A DNA stretch of 64,000 nucleotides from Spongospora subterranea f. sp. subterranea (taxonomy: Eukaryota; Endomyxa: Phytomyxea; Phytomyxea; Plasmodiophorida), in contig JAUGWO010000107.1 in NCBI GenBank assembly GCA_049724395.1, forward strand, positions 1 through 64,000, written 5' to 3'. Within the stretch, counting starts at the first letter, position 1; the number at the start of each line of letters is the position of its first letter. Shown here piece after piece: positions 34,651 to 46,144 of this stretch. The notes under the pieces were generated by a model, which was not told the origin of the DNA, ran no database searches, and worked only from the letters and a program-made list of their open reading frames with translations. A program made the translations under genes and the position numbers.

Positions 34651-35658
34651 CTAATCGCGCTTCTTGGAAGTGACAGCAGCGGCGCCCTTGGAACTTGTAA
34701 AAGTGAAGATAACGATCGATACGACCATTCCCGAAAGGAACCTGACAACGTGATAAGAAAATGTTATTAAAGCTGTAAATTAATATTACCCGAGCGAAAA
34801 TATAATTGTCGAGGCTTGAGGGCGTTGGGTGACGACCAACTTGATATCCTTCCATGCGGCTTCCAGCTCTAGAAACAAAAACCTTAATTCTCCATATGTT
34901 AAAAATATACTCAGAGTCAACAAACCGTTCTTGACGACATCCTTGGCACCTGAAGGTTTAGGAATAGCAACGGATTCTTCATTGAGATAGCCATCAAGTG
35001 CAAAATTTTTGAATTCTTCTTCAGTTCGAGGCTTATTTACGTATCGGTACATACGCCCATTAGCTAGAAGATTCAGCGTTGGGTATCCTTGAACACTGAA
35101 TCGACTACACACATCTAAAACAATCTGATGATGAATGTGCCATAGTCAAGTTACTGATATTGAAACCTTTGTGTTTATCGCAGTCAATTTTTCCAACATT
35201 AAGAACACCTTTTATGTCTTCACGATTAGCGAAGCTCTCCCATATCTGTTCATTGTCATAAGAAACCGAACCGCGGTGGATATCGAACAAGAAGATCTAT
35301 ACTGGATGAAGATGCTTGCAGTGACCACACCATGATGCATAGAAACTATATTGGAGCCGATATTCACGAACATGAATATATCGAAGAGGCGATCATTACT
35401 TACTCAATGAACCATATACCTGTCGTGGACCCTGAACAGTACCATAAATTGAAAAACCTGTTATTACTAGAAAGTACTTGAGTTACCTCCATCTGATTGG
35501 GTTTCGGCGTCGAAATTTGCGGAAGTAAGAACGACTACTCCAGATTTATCGGCTCCAGAATCAGCGGCCTGAGGATTATCATTTCCAGACACCAGGAATG
35601 ACGTAACAACAACGGCGATAGCGCCGGCTGAAATAAGAGTATAAAGGGTTGTCGACAT
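34651..35658 (-). CDS. TMX-type transmembrane protein disulfide isomerase
   Basis: About six exons on the minus strand. The first (from 35658) encodes a signal sequence MSTTLYTLISAGAIAVVVTS and the lead strand VVVLTSANFDAE of a thioredoxin domain. A later exon carries the active site FYASWCGHCKHLHP at about 35.3 kb. Then come SFANREDIKGVLNVGKIDCD and RFSVQGYPTLNLLANGRMY, which contains the cis-proline of the fold. The last exon encodes a membrane helix MVVSIVIFTFT and ends SKKRD, whose KKxx form is an ER-retrieval signal on a cytosolic tail. The protein should therefore be a type I ER membrane oxidoreductase forming or isomerising disulfides in secretory cargo. The start at 35658 is preferred over 35673 because both give the same signal peptide and the former is shorter. 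Exon borders between 35.3 and 35.5 kb are not fully resolved. Confidence 0.82.
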
Positions 35659-35679
35659 GATTAACACCTTCACGAAAGA

Positions 35680-36588
35680 GTAATAATGTTTAATGTCCTT
35701 TCCCTTTGAGAAAGTTTATGTGGGAGAGGCTGCGCACACCTTCCGTTCCTCACTGTAATGTTATATGTACTGTACTCCTATGTGCCACTCCGCCACCCGT
35801 CGTTACAAACACCTGTTATGTGGGATTGCGCCACCCGGCCACCCCAGACCTAATCCAGACGCAACTCCAGACGCATTGTTTCGAAAAAATAACACTAAAA
35901 TTCCATAATCTCGTTGTTCCATGACTCTATTGTATGATGTGTGTCCAACACCTTAGTCCAAGATGATTGCCAAAACTGGCAGGGGAAGGCATGGAAACTT
36001 GGCCCGTGCAGTTGACGTCGTTGGGTTTAATGCGATCATGGAGCAGATCAGGCTTCTGAGAAGTATTGGTTCAAGACTCACCAGACCTCTTCTCGCTACA
36101 GCTAGCAACCTCCGACAGAAGTGGGGTGGTCTCAACCGATGATAATGTCTCGGTCTTCAAGACATTAATCAACAATGGACATAAAACCGCCTTAATCTCT
36201 CGAGTTTTGCCGTCGCCTTAATGTCCTTATTCAGCAACATGGTTCAGTGGAGAGAGATGCCCATTCTCATTCCTCCTTTAAATTATTTCGAAATTGTAAA
36301 ACGTTTTCCTGAGCGCTGTCCCCTGTTCAGATAGCGCTGTCTTGCTGTAAAAACTATTCTCAGCCCTTCAACTGATGTCCATCACAAGTAATAAAGCACA
36401 TCGGAATGAATCATCTATCAATACCAACTCAAAAGTCACAAATCCCGTGGTCTAAAATAATCCTCATTAGTGTCGCCATTTGAGCCAATGTAAAATAGGT
36501 ATTAGTACGTCAGTTTATGTTGAATATATATTGATTGAGCCCTGTCAACACAATCAGGGGCAGGCCTGTTGGCAATAAGAAGATATGA
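35680..36588. other. Intergenic region between PDI and TSR1
   Basis: A 59-codon plus-strand frame at 35963-36142 (MIAKTGRGRHGNLARAVDVV...) is strongly basic and could be a small protein, but it overlaps an equally long antisense frame and has no recognised family. A TACTGTAC word occurs at about 35767. Nothing else is supported. Confidence 0.35.
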
Positions 36589-38971
36589 TCATAATGAGCC
36601 AGAGAAGTGATCAGGATTCCATGGTGGGAACTGGCGCTTATACAGATACATGCAGACCGTGTCGTTATATTTAAGGAATCCATTGAATGAGCATTTGAAA
36701 TACCCATGAGTACCGAGAGGTTCATCAATCTGTCCAATTAAACCACCTTTTGTGCATAATGAAACTGGCTTGAACCATCGAATATCGGATGGGCGAAAGA
36801 ACATGTACCTAAACGGGTCAATAATTAACATTGATGGCGAACGATGGGACGATATCGGTATATACCTGACGACAGCACGCCTTTTATGAACACGAATAGG
36901 ATATCCGGTTAAAACAATACGCTTGATCAGTAATCGGCTAGGATCAACATTGATCTGCGATCCACTAGCGATCATCTTATCATTATCGAACATTAGTGTT
37001 GTGGCATGGACCAAATTGATACGGCTATAACAAGAGGCAATCATATAGCGATTGGCGTGTAAGAACCGCTCAACCCTGTGCTTATCGCAATTACTGGTAT
37101 CCTGAGAAAAGATGGGGCTAGCAGGGAATCGGCGAAATCCACATGCAATCGTTAACGGCGTCTTGGATTTGATGGGATAGTTGGCAGACGATGAACGGCG
37201 AATCTTATAGTGGGACACCGATACCTGTAAAGATGGGTAGGATTGATAAGAATGGGCAATAACCGATAATGGTGGAGTTACTGACTTGGCGCTCGTATTG
37301 AAATAGCTGGGAGATGACAATAATCGGATTAGACAGTATGTGTTGCGCCATTGAAGATGGAACACCTGATATGTATACTGTGGCGTATCCACAAGCACCA
37401 ACACCTTCCAGACATTCCGATAGCACACGCTTTCGTGCAGCGTTATAGTTTTGGAACTTGAAGATATGACCATATTCTACTGGGAGATCCTCTAATGGAT
37501 CCCAAGCTGATGATGTAAACTGTTTAAGGCCTCGATACTTTTGAAAGCGTTCACGCGCTTCTCGATCAACCGGGCAGTCAACTTCATCAGGGAACTCTAG
37601 CTCGTCACGCTCCATACGAAATTTCATCGCTAATGCGGCATGGTCTGCACCTTCATCCATTGCTACGCTTGGCTTATCATTCCTATCTAATTCCATGCGG
37701 CAATCGCCATTGCTATCATCGTGATCATCATCAGAGGACATGGCCATCTCCCATGTCGCCTGATACTCGCTCAACCCATCATTCGATATCAAACGGTCTT
37801 TACGCTCTTGCAGTAATCGTTGCCGGGTCTCCTCCTCGCATTCCGCTATCTCCTGTTCGGTAATCAGCGATTGTTCATTAGCCAACGGATCTGATATCAT
37901 GTCAATGACCGGGTTCAACAATAAACGAATAATAATGTACCCTAATGGGCAAACACCATCAAGGGATTGACGATTATCTGGATTTGACCGATGTGTATTC
38001 GATCCAGATTCAATATACTCCACCTGGAAATCTCCATATCCTGTAATATGAACTAAACAATCGGGGTTCATCGCTTGTCCATCTCCTCGAACATATCCTT
38101 TAACCGCAATAGTGGATAGCGAACCGTCATCAGATATGATGGCCGATTGATCGGCGAGCATATGAGGGCGAGCTGACCTCCAGGTGATGGGCTTTAGCGA
38201 TGCCGATTGGATGGAGCGGATGGCAGCGGCAGACTATTGTGGACATGATGAGATATGTGTAAGGACTGTAGCGATCATCATGACGATATTACCTGCTCTA
38301 TCGCCATCACCTTGGGCTTATCAGGTAATATGGTGTGGATATATCGGGTACAGGTTTTTTTGATAAAGGAGGCGGTCTTCCCTTGCGTCCCTTGCATCAT
38401 AACAATACAAGCAGGCAGGCCTTGCGCCTTCACCATCGTCATGAATTCCTCGCCTTTATCGTCCATACCCAGGGCGTCATTCGCCTGAGATGTCGAGCGT
38501 GGACATACGATGGGGATAATGATATCGGCAACCTTGGCAGCATCCAATACAGAGAACGCATCTCGTTGAACTATAATATATATGTGTAAGTGATAGATCC
38601 ATGAGGATATGATGAATATCAGTGTGATCACCCTCTATGAATGTGATATTGGATAATGTAATTGGCCCAATGGCCGTTAAATGATCGGGTAATCCACCAG
38701 CAGCTGATATTAACAGGTTACGAGCTGAATGAACATCAGCTAATTCATGACATGGTAATAATGCCACTAATCTAGGACATGAACCATGCAGATTAGCTGA
38801 TCGCTTCAAAGGTCGCTTCACTTTGCTGTTCGATAGATTTACAGCTGATCCCTTAAAGGGATTATCAACACGTCCTTTGTGTAAACGGCGGACCCGCCCT
38901 TTAGATTTACCCTTAAACTGTTTCGGGGCAGGGTTATTGGATCTGTGATGATGAGAACCTGAGATGGCCAT
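36589..38971 (-). CDS. TSR1: Ribosome biogenesis protein TSR1
   Basis: TSR1 is a catalytically inactive GTPase-like factor of 40S subunit assembly, related to BMS1. The protein starts MAISGSHHHRSNNPAPKQFK, matching the HHHRS-x-KQ-x-NK-x-FK start of fungal orthologues, so 38971 is preferred over 39019. The second exon (about 38.57-38.29 kb) has FSVLDAAKVADIIIPIV, where related GTPases have G3. The long exon around 38.16-37.35 kb has KGYVRGDGQAMNPDCLVHITGYGDF (beta-barrel domain II, read in two halves), an acidic linker and FPDEVDCPVDREARERFQKY. The C-terminal exons have CGFRRFPASPIFSQDTSNCD, the spliced AVVRYMFF motif, and EPLGTHGYFKCSFNGFL. It ends at 36589. About five exons, total near 700 residues, typical for the family. 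Confidence 0.93.
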
Positions 38972-38984
38972 GATTGCCCGTAAA

Positions 38985-39640
38985 TCCTCAATCTCTGACG
39001 CCAGTGCATGTACCGCCATCTACCAGGTGATTTACCTACCCGTCACGGACACCGCCACGGACTTCACCTCAATAACATCACCCACTTGACCTTTTTGTGT
39101 TGTCTGAAATTTACACAGTTTATCTTGTTGTGGACAGTTATTTACTCCGTTTGGACCTGAGATGCGGTTCGACAATTGTCCTATTAGAACTGCGATAATT
39201 TGATACTGTTAATGCTAAATTGAGTATTAATACATATGAGACACACATATAGCAGGAAGATGTTCTGTCCCATCAATCCAAGTTAAAACTTGGTCTGAGC
39301 TAACTTAAATTTGTTGATCATTTATTCGTGTGACATTATTGGGATGTTATTGCCATTATCATCTCTTCATGATATTTTCCATGTATAATGTCAATACTGG
39401 TCGACATTGTCCGATCACCTGGAGCTCATTGTTCAATGCAGTCCACTCAATAGAGTCTTGCTAGAGTTCCTAGAAGTTCAACCCATTTCTGTGTTCTGCC
39501 CATTGACTTCGGTTTATCGTTGAAAATTCAACTCTCTCAAGTTGTTTATCAACTTCAAACCTATCTGCACAGATCGGGGAAGCAGTAGATCGAATCTGCA
39601 GAACCGTGGGTTGACACAGAAGGCTTTAGAACGACCTCAT
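38985..39640. other. Intergenic region upstream of TSR1
   Basis: About 650 nt, AT-rich, without supported frames. It likely holds the TSR1 promoter. No repeat or RNA gene was recognised. Confidence 0.5.
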
Positions 39641-39642
39641 TT

Positions 39643-39879
39643 ATGGCAACGTCGAGTGCCTGGGGTCCATGTGATAATGGAGTAATATATACTATATCAA
39701 ACGCTGTCTGCTATTTCGTTTACAATAAAACCGACGCATTGCCACAATTTCCTCAGGGCTCCGAAGACAATGTGCAGCGCCACCACTTTCTGGTGGCTAC
39801 TAGCAACGCTAGCAACGTCCGACAATACTCAATATCGGCCAATCGTCCTATTAATATCATGGTGATTAGGGGTGCCTGA
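39643..39879 (+). CDS. Small hypothetical protein
   Basis: A 78-residue frame, MATSSAWGPCDNGVIYTISN, of soluble character with several Asn residues in N-glycosylation context (NKT, NAS). No signal peptide at the start and no recognised domain. It lies directly before a secreted-type frame in the same orientation and could be an exon of the same gene, but no junction was found. Weak call. Confidence 0.25.
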   Translation: MATSSAWGPCDNGVIYTISNAVCYFVYNKTDALPQFPQGSEDNVQRHHFLVATSNASNVRQYSISANRPINIMVIRGA

Positions 39880-39933
39880 TCCCTCAACTATCGGACGTGT
39901 TCTACGGTTTGCCATTTGCCTAAAAAAGTTCAA

Positions 39934-40369
39934 ATGGGTGCAACAATCGTTGGAATATGCATATGGGCAGTTGTTGTGAGCGTCCTAGAAGGGATCCCTT
40001 TGGGTGCGTTGCGTTCAGGTGTGCTGGGGGGTCCAGCGATAGGCCAGTTCGGTTTAGGACCACCGCCTTCATACTCTTCAGAGGTCACGACCATCAATGG
40101 CCCAGGACGAAGCCATAGGTCGATCAAGCATGGAGCATCATTCTCATGAGGAGATAACGGTTGATGACAGATTCCCTGTCGAATCAACCACGATAGTAAA
40201 CGATGTCCATAATCCATTATTACGAGGCAGACCGTATATCGGTCCAGGGGTTATGGGTCTGCCGCCGCCAACAGTCGTCATGCACGGGCCAGGGCCAGGG
40301 CCAGTACGTCCCCGTCGTCCATCTGTCGCCTTCGACGGGCCGCTTATCAAACCAGGACTCCTTCTCTAG
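39934..40369 (+). CDS. Candidate secreted Gly/Pro-rich protein
   Basis: The frame opens with MGATIVGICIWAVVVSVLEG, a good signal peptide, and continues with Gly/Pro-rich sequence (GGPAIGQFGLGPPPSYSSE). It then runs out of frame, while an overlapping frame continues with SMEHHSHEEITVDDRF and the repetitive GPGPGPVRPRRPS to a stop at 40369. Removing a 22-nt GT-AG segment at 40084-40105 joins both frames in phase, giving about 137 residues; a simple frameshift is the alternative. The composition suggests an extracellular or cell-wall peptide. No family recognised. Confidence 0.35.
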
Positions 40370-41276
40370 CCTCTAACACTGTCAGCTCACCACGATTCCA
40401 ACATGTTCTTTCAATACAATCTCTGGCAGCTTCGCTAAATCCCGCAAAATACAGCCTCAGTACAGAGCAATCGCGACAGAGCATTATCGTATGAGAATAA
40501 TCGCGAGCAGATTTGCAGCCTGTTTGCGTCAAGGTTATAGATCGATGCGACACTGTAGAATTGATGCCATAGTTCACTATTTAGGGGTCGTTTTGGATAG
40601 CTGAGTCTCTCCCTAATTCTCTAACATGGCGTAAACCTGTTGGAAGATGTTTGCAGATATGTAGTTGACAGGTCGCAGCATTTTGAAAGCCACGAATCAA
40701 ACTGAGCATAGCAGTTTCATGTGGAAGTTAACTGCCAATACGTTCATTGTTTGATAGTTACTACTTGGCCAAGCCTAATAGTTCTTCAGCGAATTTTCGA
40801 CCCAAAGAAAATTGCGTCAACAAACAGCAGCGATTGTATCAAAACAGCGCTCAACGATCTGAATTGAAGCAAAGAAATTTATCTTATGGCACTCTTGTTG
40901 CAGATGTAAACTGCCAAAAGGAAATGATGATACAAACCGACATTGGATCTTTACCCAAAAGAAGTATTCGTCAAGAACAGGAAAGTATTGTTTTCTATCG
41001 TGAATGTATATCATGTGAGAGAAATGAGTCCAAGTCCGACCATCTATGATTATTGCCAGAGGGCGTACAGGACACCACCTGTTGATAAACCCTCTTCAGA
41101 AAACGAATCGGTTTGCAAAGGCATCCCCATGCCTCCATGCCTCGTTGTGTCAGTCGATATTCAGCATGTTGAGGAAGGGGATTGCCCCCCTTAACCCGCT
41201 CTAAAAACTGAATCGCAAACCGACACATCATTGTCGTGGGGCTTAAACGTTTTACTGTTATAGGAATATTTGGGGT
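40370..41276. other. Intergenic region downstream of threonine ammonia-lyase
   Basis: Overlapping frames at 40747-41049 and 40943-41194 on the plus strand, and antisense shadows, have no recognised domain. The second (ending PPCLVVSVDIQHVEEGDCPP) is the more protein-like, but I cannot support a gene. Confidence 0.35.
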
Positions 41277-43194
41277 TTATGATCTTGGGGTTGAAAGCTT
41301 CACGTCCTCATATCCACTGGCTCGAAGTAATGCCATTATCTCCTCAATATGATCATATCCTCGGGTTTCAATAGTTAAAATAGGCTGGGTCTGTTGGACA
41401 CTTGCCAAAAGAAAGGCACGTTCTAAAACCAACATTATAAGAGAGAAGATTTTGATGAAATATTTGATGTTAACACCAACCATGTTCAACATCCCGAACA
41501 TTAGCACGAGTCTGTGATATCAGCGATAATACCTTAGCGAGCTCGCCTGGACTGTCTTTTATTGTCACTGCCAGACGAGCTATACGCCCGCTTCGAACCA
41601 AACCCCGTTCGATTATCCTGGCCCATAAATTGGGAAAGCAAAATTCGGGACGATAGTGGTGGAAATGGTTCATACCGAGATAGAACTGACATATCTATGT
41701 TGGATCCGGTGCAAATAGCGGCTACTTGTTGTCCTTTAACTTTAAGATGCCCATATATAATCGCTGCTAAGGGCGTGGCACCACTTCCCTCAACGACTGT
41801 CTTCTCCTTCTCGAGTAGGGTCAAGACGCTAGCCGCGACCTCGTCTTCATTTACAACAACAATATCATCAATCAGCTCGTTAATAATTTTGAATGGAATC
41901 TGCCAATCGAAATATCCATGTTCAACGAATACTACGAGACCCCTGGCTTTGCAGACTGACTTCTCCAACTGTTTCAATGGCGATACCATCGCATATGGTC
42001 TGTTGCCTCCCGACTTTAGTCACTTTGCCGGCATCAACTGAGGCTCGCATGCCAGACATCTCCTTGGATTCTACTCCATATAGCTGAAATAGATTTTATA
42101 ACAAGAAATAGGGACGACAGACCACCGACTTTAATTCGAGGATTAACGTGTTTCAATACAAGGGCCATCCCTAATAAATCATTAAGAGACAATCAGATAA
42201 TGACCTAACCGATCTCGCCTGCAATAAGTCCTCCGCCTCCGACAGGAACTACAACCGAATCCAGATACGCGTTCTGAAAGTACACTCAGTCATGCGAAAT
42301 ATTATATTAGGAACGAACCTGCTTTAATAATTCGAGAGCAACCGTCCCTTGGCCTGATTGGTGGTTAGATAGGCGTTCGAGAGTTGAAATGGCATTCGCG
42401 AACCTGCTACTACGTCACGATCGTTAAACGCATGGACGAAGACTCGATTTTCGGCTTCTGCAATATCAACTGCTTTCTGATAAGCCTCAGCGAAGCCTGT
42501 AAGCTTTATTATGTATAACCAAAAAAAGATAAGGGCCTGAAAATTCACATACCAGACCCGTGCAGTACAACTTTTGCCCCAAACGATTCCGTAGCTTTTA
42601 CTTTAACCTGCTACAGATTCAAAATACAACTTGGGATGTGAGGTTATAGCCATAATATACAAAAGGTGTTGTTGAGGGCATAACGATGACGGCATTGATA
42701 TTCAGGCGAGTGCTGTGAAAACTAACAGCTTGTGCGTGATTCCCTGCTGATGAACAAACAACGCCTGGAAATACCCGTCATTCAATGTGCTGAGTAGCAA
42801 ATCGGAATCAACCTTGGCCCCTTTCTGATTCTGATAGCGTCAAAAGTTTGTTCAATGCGCCTCTCTCTTTATAGCTTCCTTCACAAAAATATTCTTCAAC
42901 ATTTTGTTGTTAAAGCTAAGTAGTCAAATACCTGTTCTAGATGTGTGTTCTGATGTGGCGCGTTGATGAGCATAAGTTTCATAATATCTTTCAAAACAAA
43001 TCACTGACCTTCTTTCAGGAATAATTCACAATCTAAACAGAGGGACAAAAGTCAACACAAATTCTGAAAACGCTTTGCACAGCACCGTTAGCGGCGGACA
43101 GCGAATGGGAGTATTTCAGCGGGCTCTGTTCTATGTATGATGAGATACGCTTGTGGGCCTGTCTTAAGAAATAAGGAACATTTGGCCAACGACC
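41277..43194 (-). CDS. Threonine ammonia-lyase with C-terminal ACT domain
   Basis: A PLP enzyme deaminating threonine (and serine) to 2-oxobutyrate and ammonia. At least twelve exons on the minus strand. Exon 43158-43086 encodes [20 protein letters not shown]; two micro-exons (43032-43009, 24 nt; 42949-42932, 18 nt) and exon 42878-42813 give [19 protein letters not shown] with the PLP-binding lysine. Next come [55 protein letters not shown] (phosphate-binding loop), SGATPLAAI and ICTGSNIDM. The C-terminus has an ACT-like regulatory region ([20 protein letters not shown], then [19 protein letters not shown]) ending at 41277, as in the IlvA/TdcB-like catabolic group. The first exon is not certain: a piece ending DLDANE|GT (near 43194-43220) precedes an upstream stop, so the start codon may lie inside or beyond the minisatellite. 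Confidence 0.88.
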
Positions 43195-43235
43195 TCATTA
43201 GCATCAAGATCTGGTTTCCTTCAAGACGTCAGCGT

Positions 43236-44790
43236 ATGTTCATTACAATACGGGGAATGCGATACCACTTACACAGTCCCACTTATGAGTTATGACCGTG
43301 TCAGTCTCACCTGAACATATCAAGTCGTCATGGTGGACGACTGGACATGTTCATTACAATACGGGGAATGCGATACCACTTACACAGTCCCACTTATGAA
43401 AGTTATGACCGTGTCAGTCTCACCTGAACATATCAAGTCGTCATGGTGGACTGGACATGTTCATTACAATACGGGGAATGCGATACCACCAGATTTCCCT
43501 CGATATATATAGATCATATCTGGTTTCCATTATGACAGTGGTGGACGACTGGACACTTAATATGACCGTGTCAGTCCACCTGAACATATCAAGTCGTCAT
43601 GGTGGACGACTGGACATGTTCATTACAATACGGGGAATGCGATACCACTTACACAGTCCCACACTTATGAGTTATGACCGTGTCGGGGAATGCGATACCA
43701 CTTACACAGTCCCACTTATGACCGTGTCAGTCTGAACATATCAAGTCGTCATGGTGGACGACTGGACATGTTCATTACAATGCGGGGAATGCGATACCAC
43801 TTACACAGTCCCACTTATGACCGTGTCAGTCTCACCTGAACATATCAAGTCGTCATGGTGGACGACTGGACATGTTCATTACAATGCGGGGTGCGATACC
43901 ACTTACACAGTCCCACTTATGACCGTGTCAGTCTCACCAGAACATATGTCGTCATGGTGGACGACTGGACATGTTCATTACAATGCGGGGAATGCGATAC
44001 CACTTACACAGTCCCACTTATGACCGTGTCAGTCTCACCAGAACATATCAAGTCGTCATGGTGGACGACTGGACATGTTCATTACAATGCGGGGAATGCG
44101 ATACCACTTACACAGTCCCACTTATGACCGTGTCCTGAACATATCAAGTCGTCATGGTGGACGACTGGACATGTTCATTACAATGCGGGGAATGCGATAC
44201 CACTTACACAGTCCCACTTATGACATATCAAGTCGTCATGGTGTCAGTCTCACCTGAACATATCAAGTCGTCATGGTGGACGACTGGACATGTTCATTAC
44301 AATGCGGGGAATGCGATACCACTTACACAGTCCCACTTATGACCGTGTCAGTCTCACCAGAACATATCAAGTCGTCATGGTGGACGACTGGACATGTTCA
44401 TTACAATGCGGGGAATGCGATACCACTTACACAGTCCCACTTATGACCGTGTCAGAATGCTACCACCTGAACATATCAAGTCGTCATGGTGGACGACTGG
44501 ACATGTTCATTACAATGCGGGGAATGCGATACCACTTACACAGTCCCACTTATGACCGTGTCAGTCTCACCAGAACATATCAAGTCGTCATGGTGGACGA
44601 CTGGACATGTTCATTACAATGCGGGGAATGCGATACCACTTACACAGTCCCACTTATGACCGTGTCAGTCTCACCAGAACATATCAAGTCGTCATGGTGG
44701 ACGACTGGACATGTTCATTACATGCGGGGAATGCGATACCACTTACACAGTCCCACTTATGACCGTGTCAGTCTCACCAGAACATATCAC
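43236..44790. repeat. 104-bp minisatellite, about 14 copies
   Basis: A tandem repeat with a consensus unit of about 104 bp, starting AACATATCAAGTCGTCATGG and including GACTGGACATGTTCATTACA and GATACCACTTACACAGTCCC. The right half (43.75-44.79 kb) is nearly uniform; the left half has partial units and insertions (about 43500-43600). Within each unit AGTCGTC-ATGGTG-GACGACT forms a 7-bp hairpin. As 104 is not a multiple of 3, the frames it opens change every unit, so it is not coding. It abuts the 5' end of threonine ammonia-lyase. Confidence 0.95.
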
Positions 44791-44958
44791 ACTAATGGCG
44801 GGGTCTGCCTCGTACATGCTCCTCAATCCGGATCATCATGTAATTGCTTTGTGCAGCGCCAACTAGCCTTATGTTTATGCCAAGTATTCTTGAATATCAT
44901 TGGCATATCGATCTCTATTGCAAGTGAGTTATATTCTTTCAACCAGACGGCTGTTTTG

Positions 44959-46036
44959 TTAAAGATAAGCGTTTATGTTAAATGCAACCGAATTAGGATC
45001 AAGATCTGGATGAAGACAATTACATAATCGTCTAAGATCTGGGTGAAAGCTGTGACAGTCAAGAAGATGGGCTCTGGCATTGACAACACATTGATTATTG
45101 ATTACACCAGGAAATAGACGGCTTTCCTGTGTTGAGCACGTTCTACAAGGGGCATTAGGAAAAAATGCATCACAGCTGTTAACGGTATTGAGGAAGGTCT
45201 CCTCGCATCCATAGCCCATATCACGACAGGCTCTTGCACAGCTCACTCCTAACCTGATCATATCCCTCAGTCATGGTCACGATTGTCAGAGGAATATGCG
45301 ATTCAATACGGTGCCAGTATAACAGTGCCGCTTGATGAGAATGATAAAGGATCAGGACGAGGTCCATAGCAAAACTTAAGATCGTTTTTAAACCGATTCC
45401 CAGATACAGTTGATGAACTGCTAAACTGGCAAATGTTTGAGCATGATTCGAAATCCTTAAACGATCCGATCTGATGCGTTGATAACGATAAACAGCATGA
45501 TACACATAATGAATGTCTAGTGCAGCATTGCCAGACAGTTGAGCACCCTTCGCGACATGGCTACGAGATCAGGTCGGGTCAACAACGAATACGCAATATG
45601 ATAACGATAAACTCACAGTTATATCCAATGATGACGAGCAACATCCGTTATTAAATTGGTGGTTTCGCCGGCAGACTTGCCCAAGGCTATCGACTACTAA
45701 ATTCGGCTCAATTTTGGAGTATAGACACTTTGAGTTGATGGCGTCTTCAGGATAAGGAATGGACCAAGGAGGAGGATCACTCTGCGGCCAATGAAGGACC
45801 GCTGCTAACTGCCTCGGTGACCTGGACAACTCTTCAGTAAATTCCTGATATCAGTGGAACATTTTGAAGGGTATTGAGTACTTATTAATTGCATGTTCAC
45901 TTCTATAGGTTATATATATATATTGCAATATAATACCTGTAAAGAATAGGCTCACCACTCCCATAGACATCATAACATATCGCCACGATAATGAATAGGC
46001 TGATCGAGACCTGGTGGCAGCCATCCAACCAGGCAT
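44959..46036 (-). CDS. SPRING (C12orf49) family Golgi membrane protein
   Basis: About four exons on the minus strand. Exon 1 (46036) encodes a type II signal anchor: MPGWMAATRSRSAYSLSWRY then MMSMGVVSLFFTGIILQ. Exon 2 (about 45.84-45.6 kb) contains PWSIPYPEDAINSKCLY, then LVVDSLGQVCRRN and FNNGCC, matching the conserved domain of human SPRING (ITDELGYVCERKD...NGCC). Exon 3 contains WQCCTRHSLCVSCC and FESCSNICQ...KFCYGP, matching the human GCCSAYEYCVSCC and CLAKC...KYCYG segments. A GT-AG intron (about 45319-45256) leads to the last exon with GVSCARACRDMGYGCEETFL and the final CRTC and RRLCNC cysteines, an extension typical of non-animal members. In animals SPRING supports SREBP processing in the Golgi; here the role is unknown. 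The exon 1/2 junction is not resolved. Confidence 0.82.
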
Positions 46037-46144
46037 TGATAATCCACAATTAATATACCAGCAGCGGCTGGACCGGGTGGACTCGCCTTGTTCCTGGACT
46101 TGTCCCTAACCTTAATCCCTAATGATCCTCGGAGATCGGATGGA

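Noticed and set aside
37633-37863. Plus-strand frame rich in His and Arg
   Set aside because: Antisense of the acidic linker of TSR1.
44290-45027. Long open frame of 245 codons over the minisatellite
   Set aside because: The unit is 104 bp, so the frame shifts at each repeat; the translation is a permutation of the same repeat in three frames and has no domain.
44959-45261. Cysteine-rich end first read as a GT18 (MGAT5-like) glycosyltransferase tail
   Set aside because: The upstream exons match SPRING/C12orf49 block by block (VDSLGQVCRRN, CVSCC, KFCYG), which explains all cysteines better.
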